The position numbers and the translations under genes are program-made. From Paulinella micropora (taxonomy: Eukaryota; Cercozoa; Imbricatea; Euglyphida; Paulinellidae), in the NCBI GenBank assembly GCA_019918135.1, contig WBZZ01003930.1:1-64000 (forward strand): 64,000 bases of DNA. Direction: 5' to 3'. The notes under the pieces were generated by a model. The model did not search any database. It was not told where the DNA came from and worked only from the letters and a program-made list of their open reading frames with translations. Below are positions 12,169 to 22,048 of the stretch, piece by piece; the stretch's first letter is position 1, and each line of letters begins with the position of its first letter.

Positions 12169-12921
12169 GGGCACCAGCACCGGGGAAATACAAACCCGGC
12201 CGATTAGGCCAAGCTGCTAAATCCAAACGAGCTCGAAAGTAGTCGAGGTGATGATCGAGGAAACGCATAGCCAAAACACGGGTAGTATAGGGGTACCGGG
12301 CCCAACCGCACAGAGCGGAAACCTAGCCACTGCCATACTAGGGACACACCGACGATACCTCTGTCTTGTTTAAAATACTATCTAAGTCCTCTCTTCCACG
12401 GGAAAGAGGGCATTGGACCTAACTTGATGTAACAAACGGGAAAAGTGACCCTGCCCCGCCCTCCGTGGGTGCGACGGCCCTGAAGGTATCTTGACGGGTC
12501 GGTAGTTGGTGTTACCACCATGGGTCGGAATAATTTCTGGCTAGCTCAACCTGGCCATTGCACATCACACTCGCCTCCTCTCGAGTTGCTAGCCCGCCTC
12601 CCGCGGCTCTGGCATGTGTGGGTGTGATAAATTATTCTCCACAGAATGTTACGTCATTTATGTCACGTCCTCCCTATCTTGTTGTTTGGGTGGAAGATTG
12701 AAAAACACAAGAGCCATAAGCATATATACTTCATTCGTGCACTTAATTGTCCCTATCCCCAGACAGCCCGATTCATATATAATCCCGAGGCATTACGTAC
12801 GGACAGGCGAAGGGATCCAAGGGCTCACGTCGCACCCAAATTCCCCTGTTGACATGTACATAAGTAAGCAAAGTGTGCAAAGACGACAAACATCCCATAA
12901 TTCATAGCAAACACACTTGCC
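12169..12921 (+). other. Non-coding spacer between pol and the extra ORF
   Basis: About 750 bases without a supported coding frame. Nothing recognisable was seen apart from pyrimidine-rich patches near 12390 and 12570-12600 that could be splice acceptor-like, which would fit expression of the following ORF from a spliced message. That is speculation. Confidence 0.4.
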
Positions 12922-14061
12922 TTGCTCATAATTTTGGCTCACAGACATACTGACAATCAAGCCCTTATGCCACCTATAGGCATGCAAACAGCGCTGGAGC
13001 AGTACCTAGCGTTCCTATTAGCGTGCGTGGCGTCGGTGCGCGTTATCGCGGTGGTACACTTGCTAATGCAAGTCATCGCGAAGGGGAAAGCATCGGACCA
13101 GAGGCAAGAAGGCCAGCCGATAGCAGGGGCGCCGCCGGAGGCCAAACAACCGTCTGGGTCCGATTTACCTATGTCGGAGAGCCCCCAGTTCGCCACACCA
13201 CCACACAAACGACACAAAGCAGCACACTCGGATTCCAAAGGGGCCGGAACCATTCCGGAGGGACCCGCCCAACCCCGACCGAGCCCCACTTCACCTAGAA
13301 CCCCACTCAGCACTCTTTCCGATCACTCGAACACCGAGCCTACCCACATGAGCCCGGAGGGAGCCGCAACGCCGGCTAGTGTTGCGCGCACACCTTCCTC
13401 ACCTCCGACGGATGAGGATGTGGACCCAGAGGGTATCCTTCAACAACCATGGGTTGACCCGGAACCATGGCGCGTACCGGACGAGTTCGATCAATCCGAC
13501 ACCGATTACGAGTTGGGTGAGGACAGTGATGCTGAAGTCATGGCGCGCAACCGAGCTAAGCGACGCTTAAAGGCTCGCCGTGAATACTGGCGGCGGTTCG
13601 GGTGCAAGGATAAAACCGAGCCCGATAAATACAGCGACGGGTTAAACCCGGTCGAGGAGGAAAAACCCGTCCCCGCGCCTTTTAACATGGATTATCAACA
13701 CCATCGCTGCCCACCACCTGAACAACCCCGACACTGGGGCAGGAAGGAGGAATTTGTAGCATACTTCCATAAAAAGGATGATATCCCGTACGTATACAAC
13801 CCGATCGACCGACCGGTATACTGTCATGGGGATAGACCGGTAGGCCAGAATCTACCGTCTCATCCGATGGGAATCCAAATCAGGGAAACCCAAACCTCCC
13901 CCTTCCAGCCCGCCCCAGAGGTTCAACTATGCACGCGTCAACCGATTATTGATGCAGTATCGCATCCCGATGCAAACCATGTTACGGGGAATGGATCCCC
14001 ACCTCTTCCAAGGGAACGAGGCGAGCGAGGAGTGCGAAAAACCTGTCCCATACGCCTTTGA
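12922..14061 (+). CDS. Extra ORF after pol (env position), with N-terminal hydrophobic segment
   Basis: The 379-codon ORF is the longest open frame in the 15 kb element. Residues about 23-53 form a hydrophobic stretch (YLAFLLACVASVRVIAVVHLL) that could be a signal anchor. It is followed by a long disordered region rich in Pro, Ser and Thr, an acidic patch, and a basic patch (RAKRRLKARREYWRRFG). From about residue 260 the product is aromatic and proline-rich (DIPYVYNPIDRPVYCHGDRP). No envelope glycoprotein signature such as a furin site, fusion peptide or second membrane anchor was seen. Its place suggests an env-like or accessory protein; function is unknown. Confidence 0.55.
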   Translation: MLIILAHRHTDNQALMPPIGMQTALEQYLAFLLACVASVRVIAVVHLLMQVIAKGKASDQRQEGQPIAGAPPEAKQPSGSDLPMSESPQFATPPHKRHKAAHSDSKGAGTIPEGPAQPRPSPTSPRTPLSTLSDHSNTEPTHMSPEGAATPASVARTPSSPPTDEDVDPEGILQQPWVDPEPWRVPDEFDQSDTDYELGEDSDAEVMARNRAKRRLKARREYWRRFGCKDKTEPDKYSDGLNPVEEEKPVPAPFNMDYQHHRCPPPEQPRHWGRKEEFVAYFHKKDDIPYVYNPIDRPVYCHGDRPVGQNLPSHPMGIQIRETQTSPFQPAPEVQLCTRQPIIDAVSHPDANHVTGNGSPPLPRERGERGVRKTCPIRL

Positions 14062-15007
14062 CCCAGCGTCACGGCAAATGCACCGCATATACCCTCCGTA
14101 CCCGGATATCACGGACGCAGAGCGCCGCCTACGGCTTGAATGCCCAGCGCTCAAACATACAACCAATCCGCGTTCTAATCCGTTCAAACCAACGGCGGAG
14201 CCATATCGGCATATGCTCGTTGGCAACCAGGTCAAATGGGTACAGGACCCTCACTATTTTGAGGACGAACCGGCCCACGGGGTCGTCCCTGAGGAAAGCA
14301 TACCACCGCAACTTCCATCAATGCAAGATGAGCGGGGGGTATACTCTCACACCCCATCCTACCACTACGCGGCACATGACGAGAACCGTCTCCGAGTGAC
14401 CTGCGGTGGTGTGCGTTCAGTGCCCTCCAACGGCAGCTATAACTGCGGACACTCACAAGTGGATCCTTGACCCCGACCTATATATGTCGCCAGAGCGATG
14501 GGGACCACATATGTGTCTGGAGCACAAATCTCATGATAGGGAACGACCATGGCAGTACCCAGTTACTAGATCGTGGGAAGTTCCTCAGGGCCCGCCGACC
14601 TGGCCCGAAAATCCACTCCCACACGTGGTACCCTACACACCCATTCCGGGGGTCCTACATCAATGACCATGGAGCAGTGGGCGTTGACTCGGACCATCAC
14701 AGGCTGGGCTAGCTTGTCCGATCAACAAAGGGCGTATATGCTACGATTCTATGGCATCAAAGCGCTGCCCAAACAGCTCTTGGAACCCTACGAACTCCGA
14801 AGGCTCCGATGGTCACAATTGGATATCAGTGCCTACTACCGACTCCTGGAGAGAGCGGGCCTACCTCTCCCGGACGAGGTTCAGGCATATCGTGCCTATC
14901 ACCTCCGAAAGGGCCGCGATCTCCCATTCAATCTGTCGGCGGAAGGTGAAGAGTTGCGCCAAATCAAGGAGGCCCTTGGAGTGCCCCTTGAGGAGAGTGC
15001 CCAATAA
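13949..15007 (+). pseudogene. Continuation of the extra ORF, frameshifted
   Basis: Coding character continues in shifting frames: 13949-14470, 14406-14666 and 14573-15007. Readable segments include YAFDPASRQMHRIYPPYPD, HKWILDPDLYMSPERWG and SDQQRAYMLRFYGIKALPKQ with a helical C-terminal part (YYRLLERAGLPLPDEVQAY). The ENRL and KWILDP motifs parallel DNRL and KWILNP in the gag region at 6091-6400, so this ORF may derive from a Gag duplication. At least two single-base shifts are needed. Confidence 0.4.
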
Positions 15008-15681
15008 CCGTCCACTACCCCCTGCCTATCAGATAGTGGCGTCACATATATTTCACCCTCGCCTCCCTACCATAGGCAGAGCTACTATCGCCCCCAGCCA
15101 CCTACAATCCCCGACCGATTTCAGGGAGTGGCAAGGCTACGACAAAGACATTATCTCCGTTTTCAACAAGAACACATGGCGGTATGGCTCATAGCCGTTC
15201 GCTATCGCCTATTCCGAAACGGCCATGGATACCTCCTCAATGTCTTGCTTGACCGCGAAAACGCCCGCCCAACCGGCCTCCAATCCCGGGGGAGAGATGG
15301 GCTCGAAGCTTCCGTTATCACGCTCGTCCAGAGTGGGACAGTGCGGTGCAAGACGAAGAGTTCAGATGGCACAAAGCTACAAAGCCATTGGACTATATAT
15401 ACCACTCTCGACACTGTCACCCACGGTGGGAGCAAGTGTACGAATATAAACTCGGGGACATAATGCAAAGGCTATACCCTGAGTACGACCAACCACGGTC
15501 GTCGATCCGACCGTTCGAACTGTCTGATGACGAACGGCAAACGATCCGCATCCAACTCGATCACGAGCGCGACGATCCACCCTTTGACCAACCAGAGAGG
15601 CGGTACCGCTCATCCTCCCAGTCCAGCACAGAGGACGATTTCATCGGATATGTGGAGGTAGACGAGAGAGATGTGTTTTGA
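15008..15681 (+). pseudogene. Terminal part of the extra ORF region
   Basis: Frames 15128-15463 and 15346-15681 overlap in different phases. The second has DEEFRWHKATKPLDYIYHSR and RHCHPRWEQVYEYKLGD, then a charged, serine-rich tail ending at TGA 15679-15681. Composition matches the preceding ORF pieces, so it is probably the same protein after another frameshift. No family was recognised. Confidence 0.35.
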
Positions 15682-16710
15682 GACCCTCCAATATGGGTTG
15701 TATACCTTCCTAGACACTTCCAGAAATAACTTCAAGCTGGCTCTACACAATTGTATATATCTATACAAAAAGTCCACCGAGGACACCAAAAACGAAACAA
15801 ACATCTAGACTGGCAAAGCGCCCGTTCATTCCAACAAATGGACGACCTACGGGCAAGTTTGTTATCCATATATAGCTAACAAATTTGTTCATAGGTGGAC
15901 TCCTATTCGGGCCCGATTGCCTTCTGTCTAATAAGGGATCCGTAGCGCGCTTTGAGGGTATATGTCCGCAATCTGTCCGCTAAAGGTTAGATTGTGATTA
16001 TATACTTTTCTCCACCCCAGCAAGGGATCCGGGACGCAACTTTGAGAATATATTCATCCCAGCCTACCGCCAATACGTCAGCTTGGGTGAAGGTATTTTT
16101 ACGTCCTGGCCCCGATTAACCTCCGCCCCGTCCAGGGAGCCTAATCAGCGACCGACGTGCCATGTCTGCGAGTACCTACATCCCAGCACCAAGTGAACTC
16201 CCGTCCCACCCGGGAACCAAAGGAGCGTCACTAGAAGTGAGTTGGCCGATTGCCTTCTGTCCAATCAGGGGATCCTAACACGCTGTGAGGGTACGCATCC
16301 ACAATAGCGCGGCCAAAAGCTCTATTGTGGGAGCATATTGCATCTCCACTGCAATCTTATCTTTCTCCCAGCCAGGGAACCCGACCAATTCGGGAGAGCC
16401 AGAATAAAAGAAGTTACTCCTCACATTCGGATGACAAGGGTCATCAAGTGGGGGGAAGTGTAGAGCGAAATTCAAAATTCAAATTTGACAATTAAATTCG
16501 AAATCAAATTCAAATTTCGCATATGTTCCGAAATCCAAATCATTCGGAGTAATGCCTACAGTTACATTTCCTTCCTTCAATCGCCTATCTGATTCCTAGA
16601 AGGAAGAGAAACCATCAACCTCGAGCCAAATCTCGACAGCACACATATTCCTACCGCTAAGTGTCATTTGCATCTCTATTCCTAATCAATAGGGGTTATC
16701 GGTATAAACC
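15682..16710 (+). other. 3' untranslated region of the Ty3 element with internal repeats
   Basis: No coding frame is supported. A motif of the form AGGGGATCC...CGC...TTGAGGGTAT recurs near 15943-15962, 16021-16052 and 16260-16295, and the phrase GATTGCCTTCTGTC occurs at about 15917 and 16248. An AT-rich imperfect palindrome lies at 16463-16519 (GCGAAATT...AATTTCGC arms). These could be structural or regulatory elements of the retrotransposon. Confidence 0.5.
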
Positions 16711-16720
16711 GGGGAGGGGG
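16711..16720 (+). other. Polypurine tract of the Ty3 element
   Basis: GGGGAGGGGG lies three bases upstream of the 3' LTR. It is in the standard place for priming plus-strand synthesis. Confidence 0.8.
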
Positions 16721-16723
16721 AAT

Positions 16724-17076
16724 TGTAAGCGTAGATAGGTAAATATGTGCTACTTTATTAATACCCAGTCTCGGTCCAGATACAATAAGAGATTGTTCCT
16801 ATTAATAACACTCTTAACCGGATGATGATAATATTACTAAAAAGGTCCGTTACCCTTTTTAGGTCAGAATATATTATCGTTAGACCGGACAACGGGAACT
16901 GGCTGGTGTTTGCCTTGGTTGTTTTTGGGCTTCTTCGCTAGTCTCCCTCATTTTCCCACCATCTTTGATATTTATTTATATAAGGGAAGAAGATTGGGTT
17001 ACTGGCGAAGTTGTTGAATTTGGTTGAGTAAAAGGATAGACATCAATAAATATATTCTTTTAACATTGAACCGGCA
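16724..17076 (+). repeat. 3' LTR of the 15 kb Ty3 element
   Basis: It is a direct repeat of 1786-2132, TG...CA bounded, 353 bp. It differs from the 5' copy by about ten substitutions and two 3-base insertions, as counted by eye. Confidence 0.9.
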
Positions 17077-17645
17077 AAAACCCCTCCCCTGGCAACCTGG
17101 TAAAGTTACAACGGTGTAAACTTGCATTAAAAACTTGAAGAAATTTTAACACAATATTAATGTTTCGGTCCGGTACGGTATTCATTCCGATATAACTATT
17201 AATTAAGATTATAGTTCCGACATAGACATCATACTTCGTTCGTTAATCACTCATTCTGTACACAACTCAACTCAACCGTTAGGTCTGGGCGGGGGGGGGG
17301 GGGGGGAGGCTATCAGACTGAGCACCTTAACGACCAGCCAAAACCTTTACCGTTTATAATTCACTCTTTTTGACCGGTTCATTAGATTCTTCTCTGCACG
17401 ACGTTTCGACTTCACTTACTAGTTTTCGATTCCGTTCAGAAATGATTTCAAACGATCAAGACAAAGGTTAGCTTTGAACCAGTCTTGTTCAATATTATTA
17501 AATTCCATGTTTACTTGAGCTCGTAAGGGTAAGACCAGGGGTCTTATTACATTCTATAAAAACAGTGCCTGCGTAAAAAGAAATAAAAAAGGGTGACTCG
17601 GCAGAGTCCAAACGAAAGAGAAAAAAAGAAAGGAAAACAGCGAAG
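17077..17645. repeat. LTR-related relic, no genes
   Basis: The segment around 17460-17560 matches the reverse complement of about 34870-34985: both share GGTTAGC-TTGAACCA, TTATTAAATT, CTTGAGCTCGTAAGG and TAAGACC. It therefore belongs to a dispersed repeat, probably an LTR or leader of a copia family. A G-run lies at 17290-17306. No coding frame is supported. Confidence 0.45.
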
Positions 17646-17735
17646 CGTTAAAAAGAGAGAGAGAAAATAATAATAATAATAATAATAATAATAGTGCTTC
17701 TCTGTCAATGGCTGATGCAAATCTGCACATGCGCC

Positions 17736-17736
<1 letters not shown>
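17646..17736 (-). mobile_element. SINE copy 1, 3'-end fragment
   Basis: A 43-base piece of the SINE 3' end (17694-17736) flanked by ATT/AAT repeat tracts on both sides. It is interrupted after GCGCCT, where the next AAT tract begins. Orientation is reverse relative to the tRNA-like head. Confidence 0.7.
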
Positions 17737-17776
<40 letters not shown>

Positions 17777-18044
17777 GTGCTTCTCTGTCAATGGCTGATG
17801 CATTTCTGCACATGCGCCTCCATCGTCTCACCCGTGAGGGGAGTACGAAGAATTGACGATAAGCTCTAATGACACCCCCGCAAGGGCAGTTCCAACACTT
17901 CCAGACGGGCCGGTATGTTCAATGAAAATACTGGTCCAGAAATAGACCGGTATGTTCAATGAAAATACTGGTGGCACCGACGGGAATCGAACTGGCGACA
18001 GGGCCCAGATGGTAGAACTTGACCACTGGGCTATCACGGTGTCC
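17777..18044 (-). mobile_element. tRNA-derived SINE, copy 2
   Basis: On the minus strand it begins with a tRNA-like head (GGACACCGTGATAGCCCAGTGG...), carries an A box TAGCCCAGTGG and B box AGTTCGATTCC, continues into a unique body and ends at GAGAAGCAC before an ATT tail. It carries an internal duplication of about 35 bases around GGTATGTTCAATGAAAATAC that copy 3 lacks. Confidence 0.85.
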
Positions 18045-18068
18045 ATAATAATGATAATAATAATAATA

Positions 18069-18299
18069 GTGCTTCTCTGTCAATGGCTGATGCAAATCTG
18101 CACATGCGCCTCCATCGTCTCACCCGTGAGGGGAGTACGAAGAATTGACGATAGGCTCTAATGACACCCCCGCAAGGGCAGTTCCAACACTTCCAGACGG
18201 ACCGGTATGTTCAATGAAAATACTGGTGGCACCGACGGGAATCGAACTGGCGACAGGGCCCAGATGGTAGAACTTGACCACTGGGCTATCACGGTGTCC
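18069..18299 (-). mobile_element. tRNA-derived SINE, copy 3
   Basis: It is a full unit of about 231 bp without the internal duplication, in tandem with copy 2 and joined to it by an ATT/AAT tract. It has the same A and B boxes as the other copies. Confidence 0.85.
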
Positions 18300-18300
18300 A

Positions 18301-18354
<54 letters not shown>

Positions 18355-18442
18355 CATTGAAATAATTAAATAACGAAAATAAAAATAAAAATAATATAAT
18401 GATGATAATAAAATAATAAATACAAAGTAGTAAAAAGTAGTA

Positions 18443-18487
<45 letters not shown>

Positions 18488-18488
18488 A

Positions 18489-18526
<38 letters not shown>

Positions 18527-19547
18527 CAGAGAAACACAAAAGACGAAGAAAACGATAGAGTAAGAAAAAGGAGAACACGAAAGGAGAAGACGAAGAACTG
18601 AAAAGGAGAACAAAATGAAACGAGAAAAAATACAACAAAAACTGAGGGGAAGGAAGACAGGGGGGGAAAAGGGAGGAAAACGAAAAAAGGAGCCACGGGA
18701 GGGGCGGAGAAGACGAAAAGTGCGAAAAGGAAGGAAAACGTGAGGGCACAACGTGCGCAAAACAGAAGCAAAAAGAAGAAAACAAGAGGCAAAAAGAAAT
18801 CTGAGGGGAAGAGACCCGGAGTGCCGTACGAAAGATAAAGGCACAAAGACAATAAAAAGATAGAGAAAGCAACGAAAACAAGGAAGAGAGAAGGACAAGG
18901 AGAAGGAAGAACAAGGCCCCCTATTCTTTTCCCTTCTCAGTTCTTCATTTTCCCTTTTTCCACTTCCCTCTTTTGTTTTTCCTCTTATTTTTGTTCTCTT
19001 TTGTTTTATTTTATCACTTTTTTTTTCTTTTCTTTTTACGCTTCATTTGTTGTCCGCTTTTGTATCTCTTTGATACCACTTCCATTCTATCTCTTCTGCT
19101 TCCCACTCAGGCTCTACGAGTGGAAAGTATTTTATTGAAACAGTGTTTGCGAATAAAAAAAGAACGCTTGCTTTTTGTAGACTGAGCTGAAAAGTAGGTG
19201 AACATTAGGTAACTAAAAATGTTATTTCGAAAACGGAAGACATAATGTTTGCTCCTTCTACCATGGTACCGGTAACTTATATGTACAAAAAACACTTGCT
19301 AGTGTCACAAATATACACGTAGAATGAATGTGTACGTATGCATACAAAGAAATGTATAAGTTTGCATGATTGACATGTGTCTTCAGACTTGGCGTGTTTT
19401 GTATTTATGTATGGAAGGTATGTACTTATGTATGCACGTATGTATGCATATATGTAGATGTAGACACACAGGACTGACAAGACAATATACAAAAGAAAAC
19501 ATACTTCACGTAAATTACGTTATGACTCCTTGATACTGAGTTCAGTA
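18300..19547. repeat. AAT array, poly-A, GA-rich purine tract, then pyrimidine-rich tract
   Basis: An AAT array (18300-18353) is followed by about 39 A residues (18446-18484), a GA repeat, and then nearly 450 bases that are strongly purine-rich on the plus strand to about 18915. The bias flips to pyrimidine-rich from about 18920 to 19060. The open frames read through it are low-complexity (Phe/Ser/Leu on the minus strand) and not genes. From 19060 to the MO25 stop codon at 19548 nothing is recognised; part of it is probably MO25 3' untranslated sequence. Confidence 0.7.
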
Positions 19548-20589
19548 TCATAGACTTTTTAGATAGGTCAAAATCATTTCTTTCTCCTGCGCAAACTGCT
19601 CAGCAAACTTCTGCCACGTAAAGTTAGAAACAAAGTCGACCAAGGGTTCCTTGTTCTCTCGTAGGATCTTAACCACAGCATCGGGCTTCTGTGGATTCGC
19701 TGTAACAAAAATCACAGCAATTTCGTCCAGTCAGACAGAAAGAAGTGGTTACCAATGAAGATTTTGAAGATGTGAAAAGCTTCATATTTGGTGGCCTTCT
19801 CTCTACCAGAAAAACAGGAAATGATGAACTCGAGCTGCTCGGGGTCCTGCCACACAACACCAGCCAGGGTATTCACCTTTCAACACGCAACAGGCAGTGT
19901 ACACCTTGATGTAGGCCATCATGAAGTGGAAGTTTGTACGAGTAGTCAAGATCTCGCCCAGGAGCTTGAGCGCCTGTCGCTTCACCACATACTTCCCTTT
20001 AAGAACCAGGCCGTTGTAGGACTTGACAAATTTCTCCTACGAGCAACATGGAGTGACACTTTAACAGTCGATTTTTGTCGACCCTGTTGTTATGTAGCCA
20101 TTCCCCTGTTAGCTTCGGGTGTTTTGTCAAGATGCCCTTAAGAGTGTCGAAAGCGTCCGATGCAACTGCAAGTATACCCAACTGGACACTCTGTATACGG
20201 AAGACAGGGAACCTGTAAATTCGTCGAAGTTTACGAACTCAACAAAAGGCTCCCAGAGATGTTCTGCGCAGCACAACAAAACATTGTTGGATGTGGACCT
20301 GGTTTGAACTTCGCTATAAAGAAATCTCATGACATAGAACCAACTCCCCCGCCCTTCTCTGTCCGCAACACCCACTATTATTATGATGAAGAGCCGGTTT
20401 GTGAAGATTCCTATTACGGAGCCGGGGTCCCAATGATCCACAGATTTTTGCCTACCTGCCTACCTACCTACTACTAATTTCAGATGATCGTAGCTGCGAT
20501 ACGTATTTAATTCGTGCAGAAACAAACCCATACAACATGTACATGGATAATACCTCTGCATGCATGTAAACATTCCTCTGGATAGACAG

Positions 20590-20627
<38 letters not shown>

Positions 20628-21300
20628 TAGATAGACAAAGATAGATAGATATAGATAGATATAGATAGATGAGATGTCGCAAAGGAATGTAGTCCTTGCA
20701 AAGGAACGCAGTTTCACATCAAACAGTAATTTGTGTACTGTGCATGTGTCCGGTGGGAATCACGGGTAGACTGTGTTCTGGAAAAAAGAAGAGGAGGAAG
20801 GACGTTGAAGAAGATAGATAGATGGATAGATAGATAGATAGATATGTTTATGTTTAATCTATGGGCGTGGCTTAGCTTGAAAAGCCATTGCCTCCTATAC
20901 TAACCCCCGGACAAGAACTTCAGCACCGGCCAAGCTGCACACCAACCACTGTCTCGCTGTGGTTGGTGTCTGTGCCCAGTTCAAGCCGAAAGGTAGCCGA
21001 GCCCTTTTGAACTATACGGGACAACACTAGAACACTCTCCAGGAGCGTGTGCCCTAAGGAGATGATGCCATGAGCAAGTCGAGGTTTCAGGAGTTCACGC
21101 TCGTTGTGAGTTACCTTCTACAACCCCGACTTCATGAACCCTTTGCATCACGCCCCGACTTCATCAGCCATGGTCAGGAGTTGGTTGCCTGTTTAGCCCT
21201 TGCGCTGCGCGCGATTAACGGCGGACACAAAATCGTCATTGTAGGAGATAGTTAATCTGAACCCCAGGCTGAGTTGCCAGTGGCAGAGACCGTCTCCAGG

Positions 21301-21361
<61 letters not shown>

Positions 21362-21427
21362 TGATGTTTGTTACATAATCGACCAACCAACAACCAATCA
21401 ATCAATTAATCAATGAATCAATCAATG

Positions 21428-21468
<41 letters not shown>

Positions 21469-21499
21469 ATCGATCGATCGATCGAGATCGATCAATCAC

Positions 21500-21530
<31 letters not shown>

Positions 21531-21616
21531 GTCCATTAAATTGCCAACCTGCGTACCTGTCTTCCTATCTCCTACCCAACAATCTACAAGCCATCCATCC
21601 ATCCATCCATCCATCC

Positions 21617-21689
<73 letters not shown>

Positions 21690-21886
21690 CCTACCTACCT
21701 ACCTACCTACCTATCTACCTACCTATCTACCTATCTACCTATCTACCTACCTACCTACCTACCTATCTACCTACCTACCTACCTACCTACCTATCTACCT
21801 ACCTACCTACCTACCTACCTATCTACCTACCTACCTACCTACTTACCTACCTACCTACCTACCTACCTACCTATCTACCTATCTAC

Positions 21887-21964
<78 letters not shown>

Positions 21965-21993
21965 GTCTGTCTGTCTGTCTGTCTATCTGTCTG

Positions 21994-22048
<55 letters not shown>

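Larger units (their letters stand above)
1786..17076 (+). mobile_element. Ty3-type LTR retrotransposon, 15.3 kb, both LTRs present
   Basis: Two direct repeats of about 350 bp, starting TGTA and ending GGCA, bracket gag-like ORFs, reverse transcriptase (RT), RNase H and integrase (IN) in the Ty3/gypsy order RT-RNaseH-IN. A purine tract lies just upstream of the 3' LTR. A possible 5 bp target duplication, AACCC, occurs at 1781-1785 and 17079-17083, but using it would require the LTR to end in CAAA rather than CA. The LTRs differ by roughly ten substitutions and two 3-base indels, so the insertion looks fairly young, yet the coding frame is broken by more than ten in-frame stops and frameshifts. 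At 15 kb it is far longer than typical Ty3 elements (5-8 kb) because of a long leader and extra ORFs after pol. Confidence 0.9.

Noticed and set aside
12922..14061. Retroviral-type envelope protein
   Set aside because: Only one hydrophobic segment at the N-terminus; no cleavage site, no C-terminal anchor, no cysteine pattern. Env is not supported beyond position.
18289..18914. Overlapping minus-strand frames of 150-190 codons
   Set aside because: They are low-complexity Phe/Ser/Leu products of the purine-rich tract, with no domain or splice evidence.
20870..20990. Second SINE family with an A-box-like TGGCTTAGCTTGA
   Set aside because: No B box at tRNA spacing and no second copy in the window; left as an unidentified segment.
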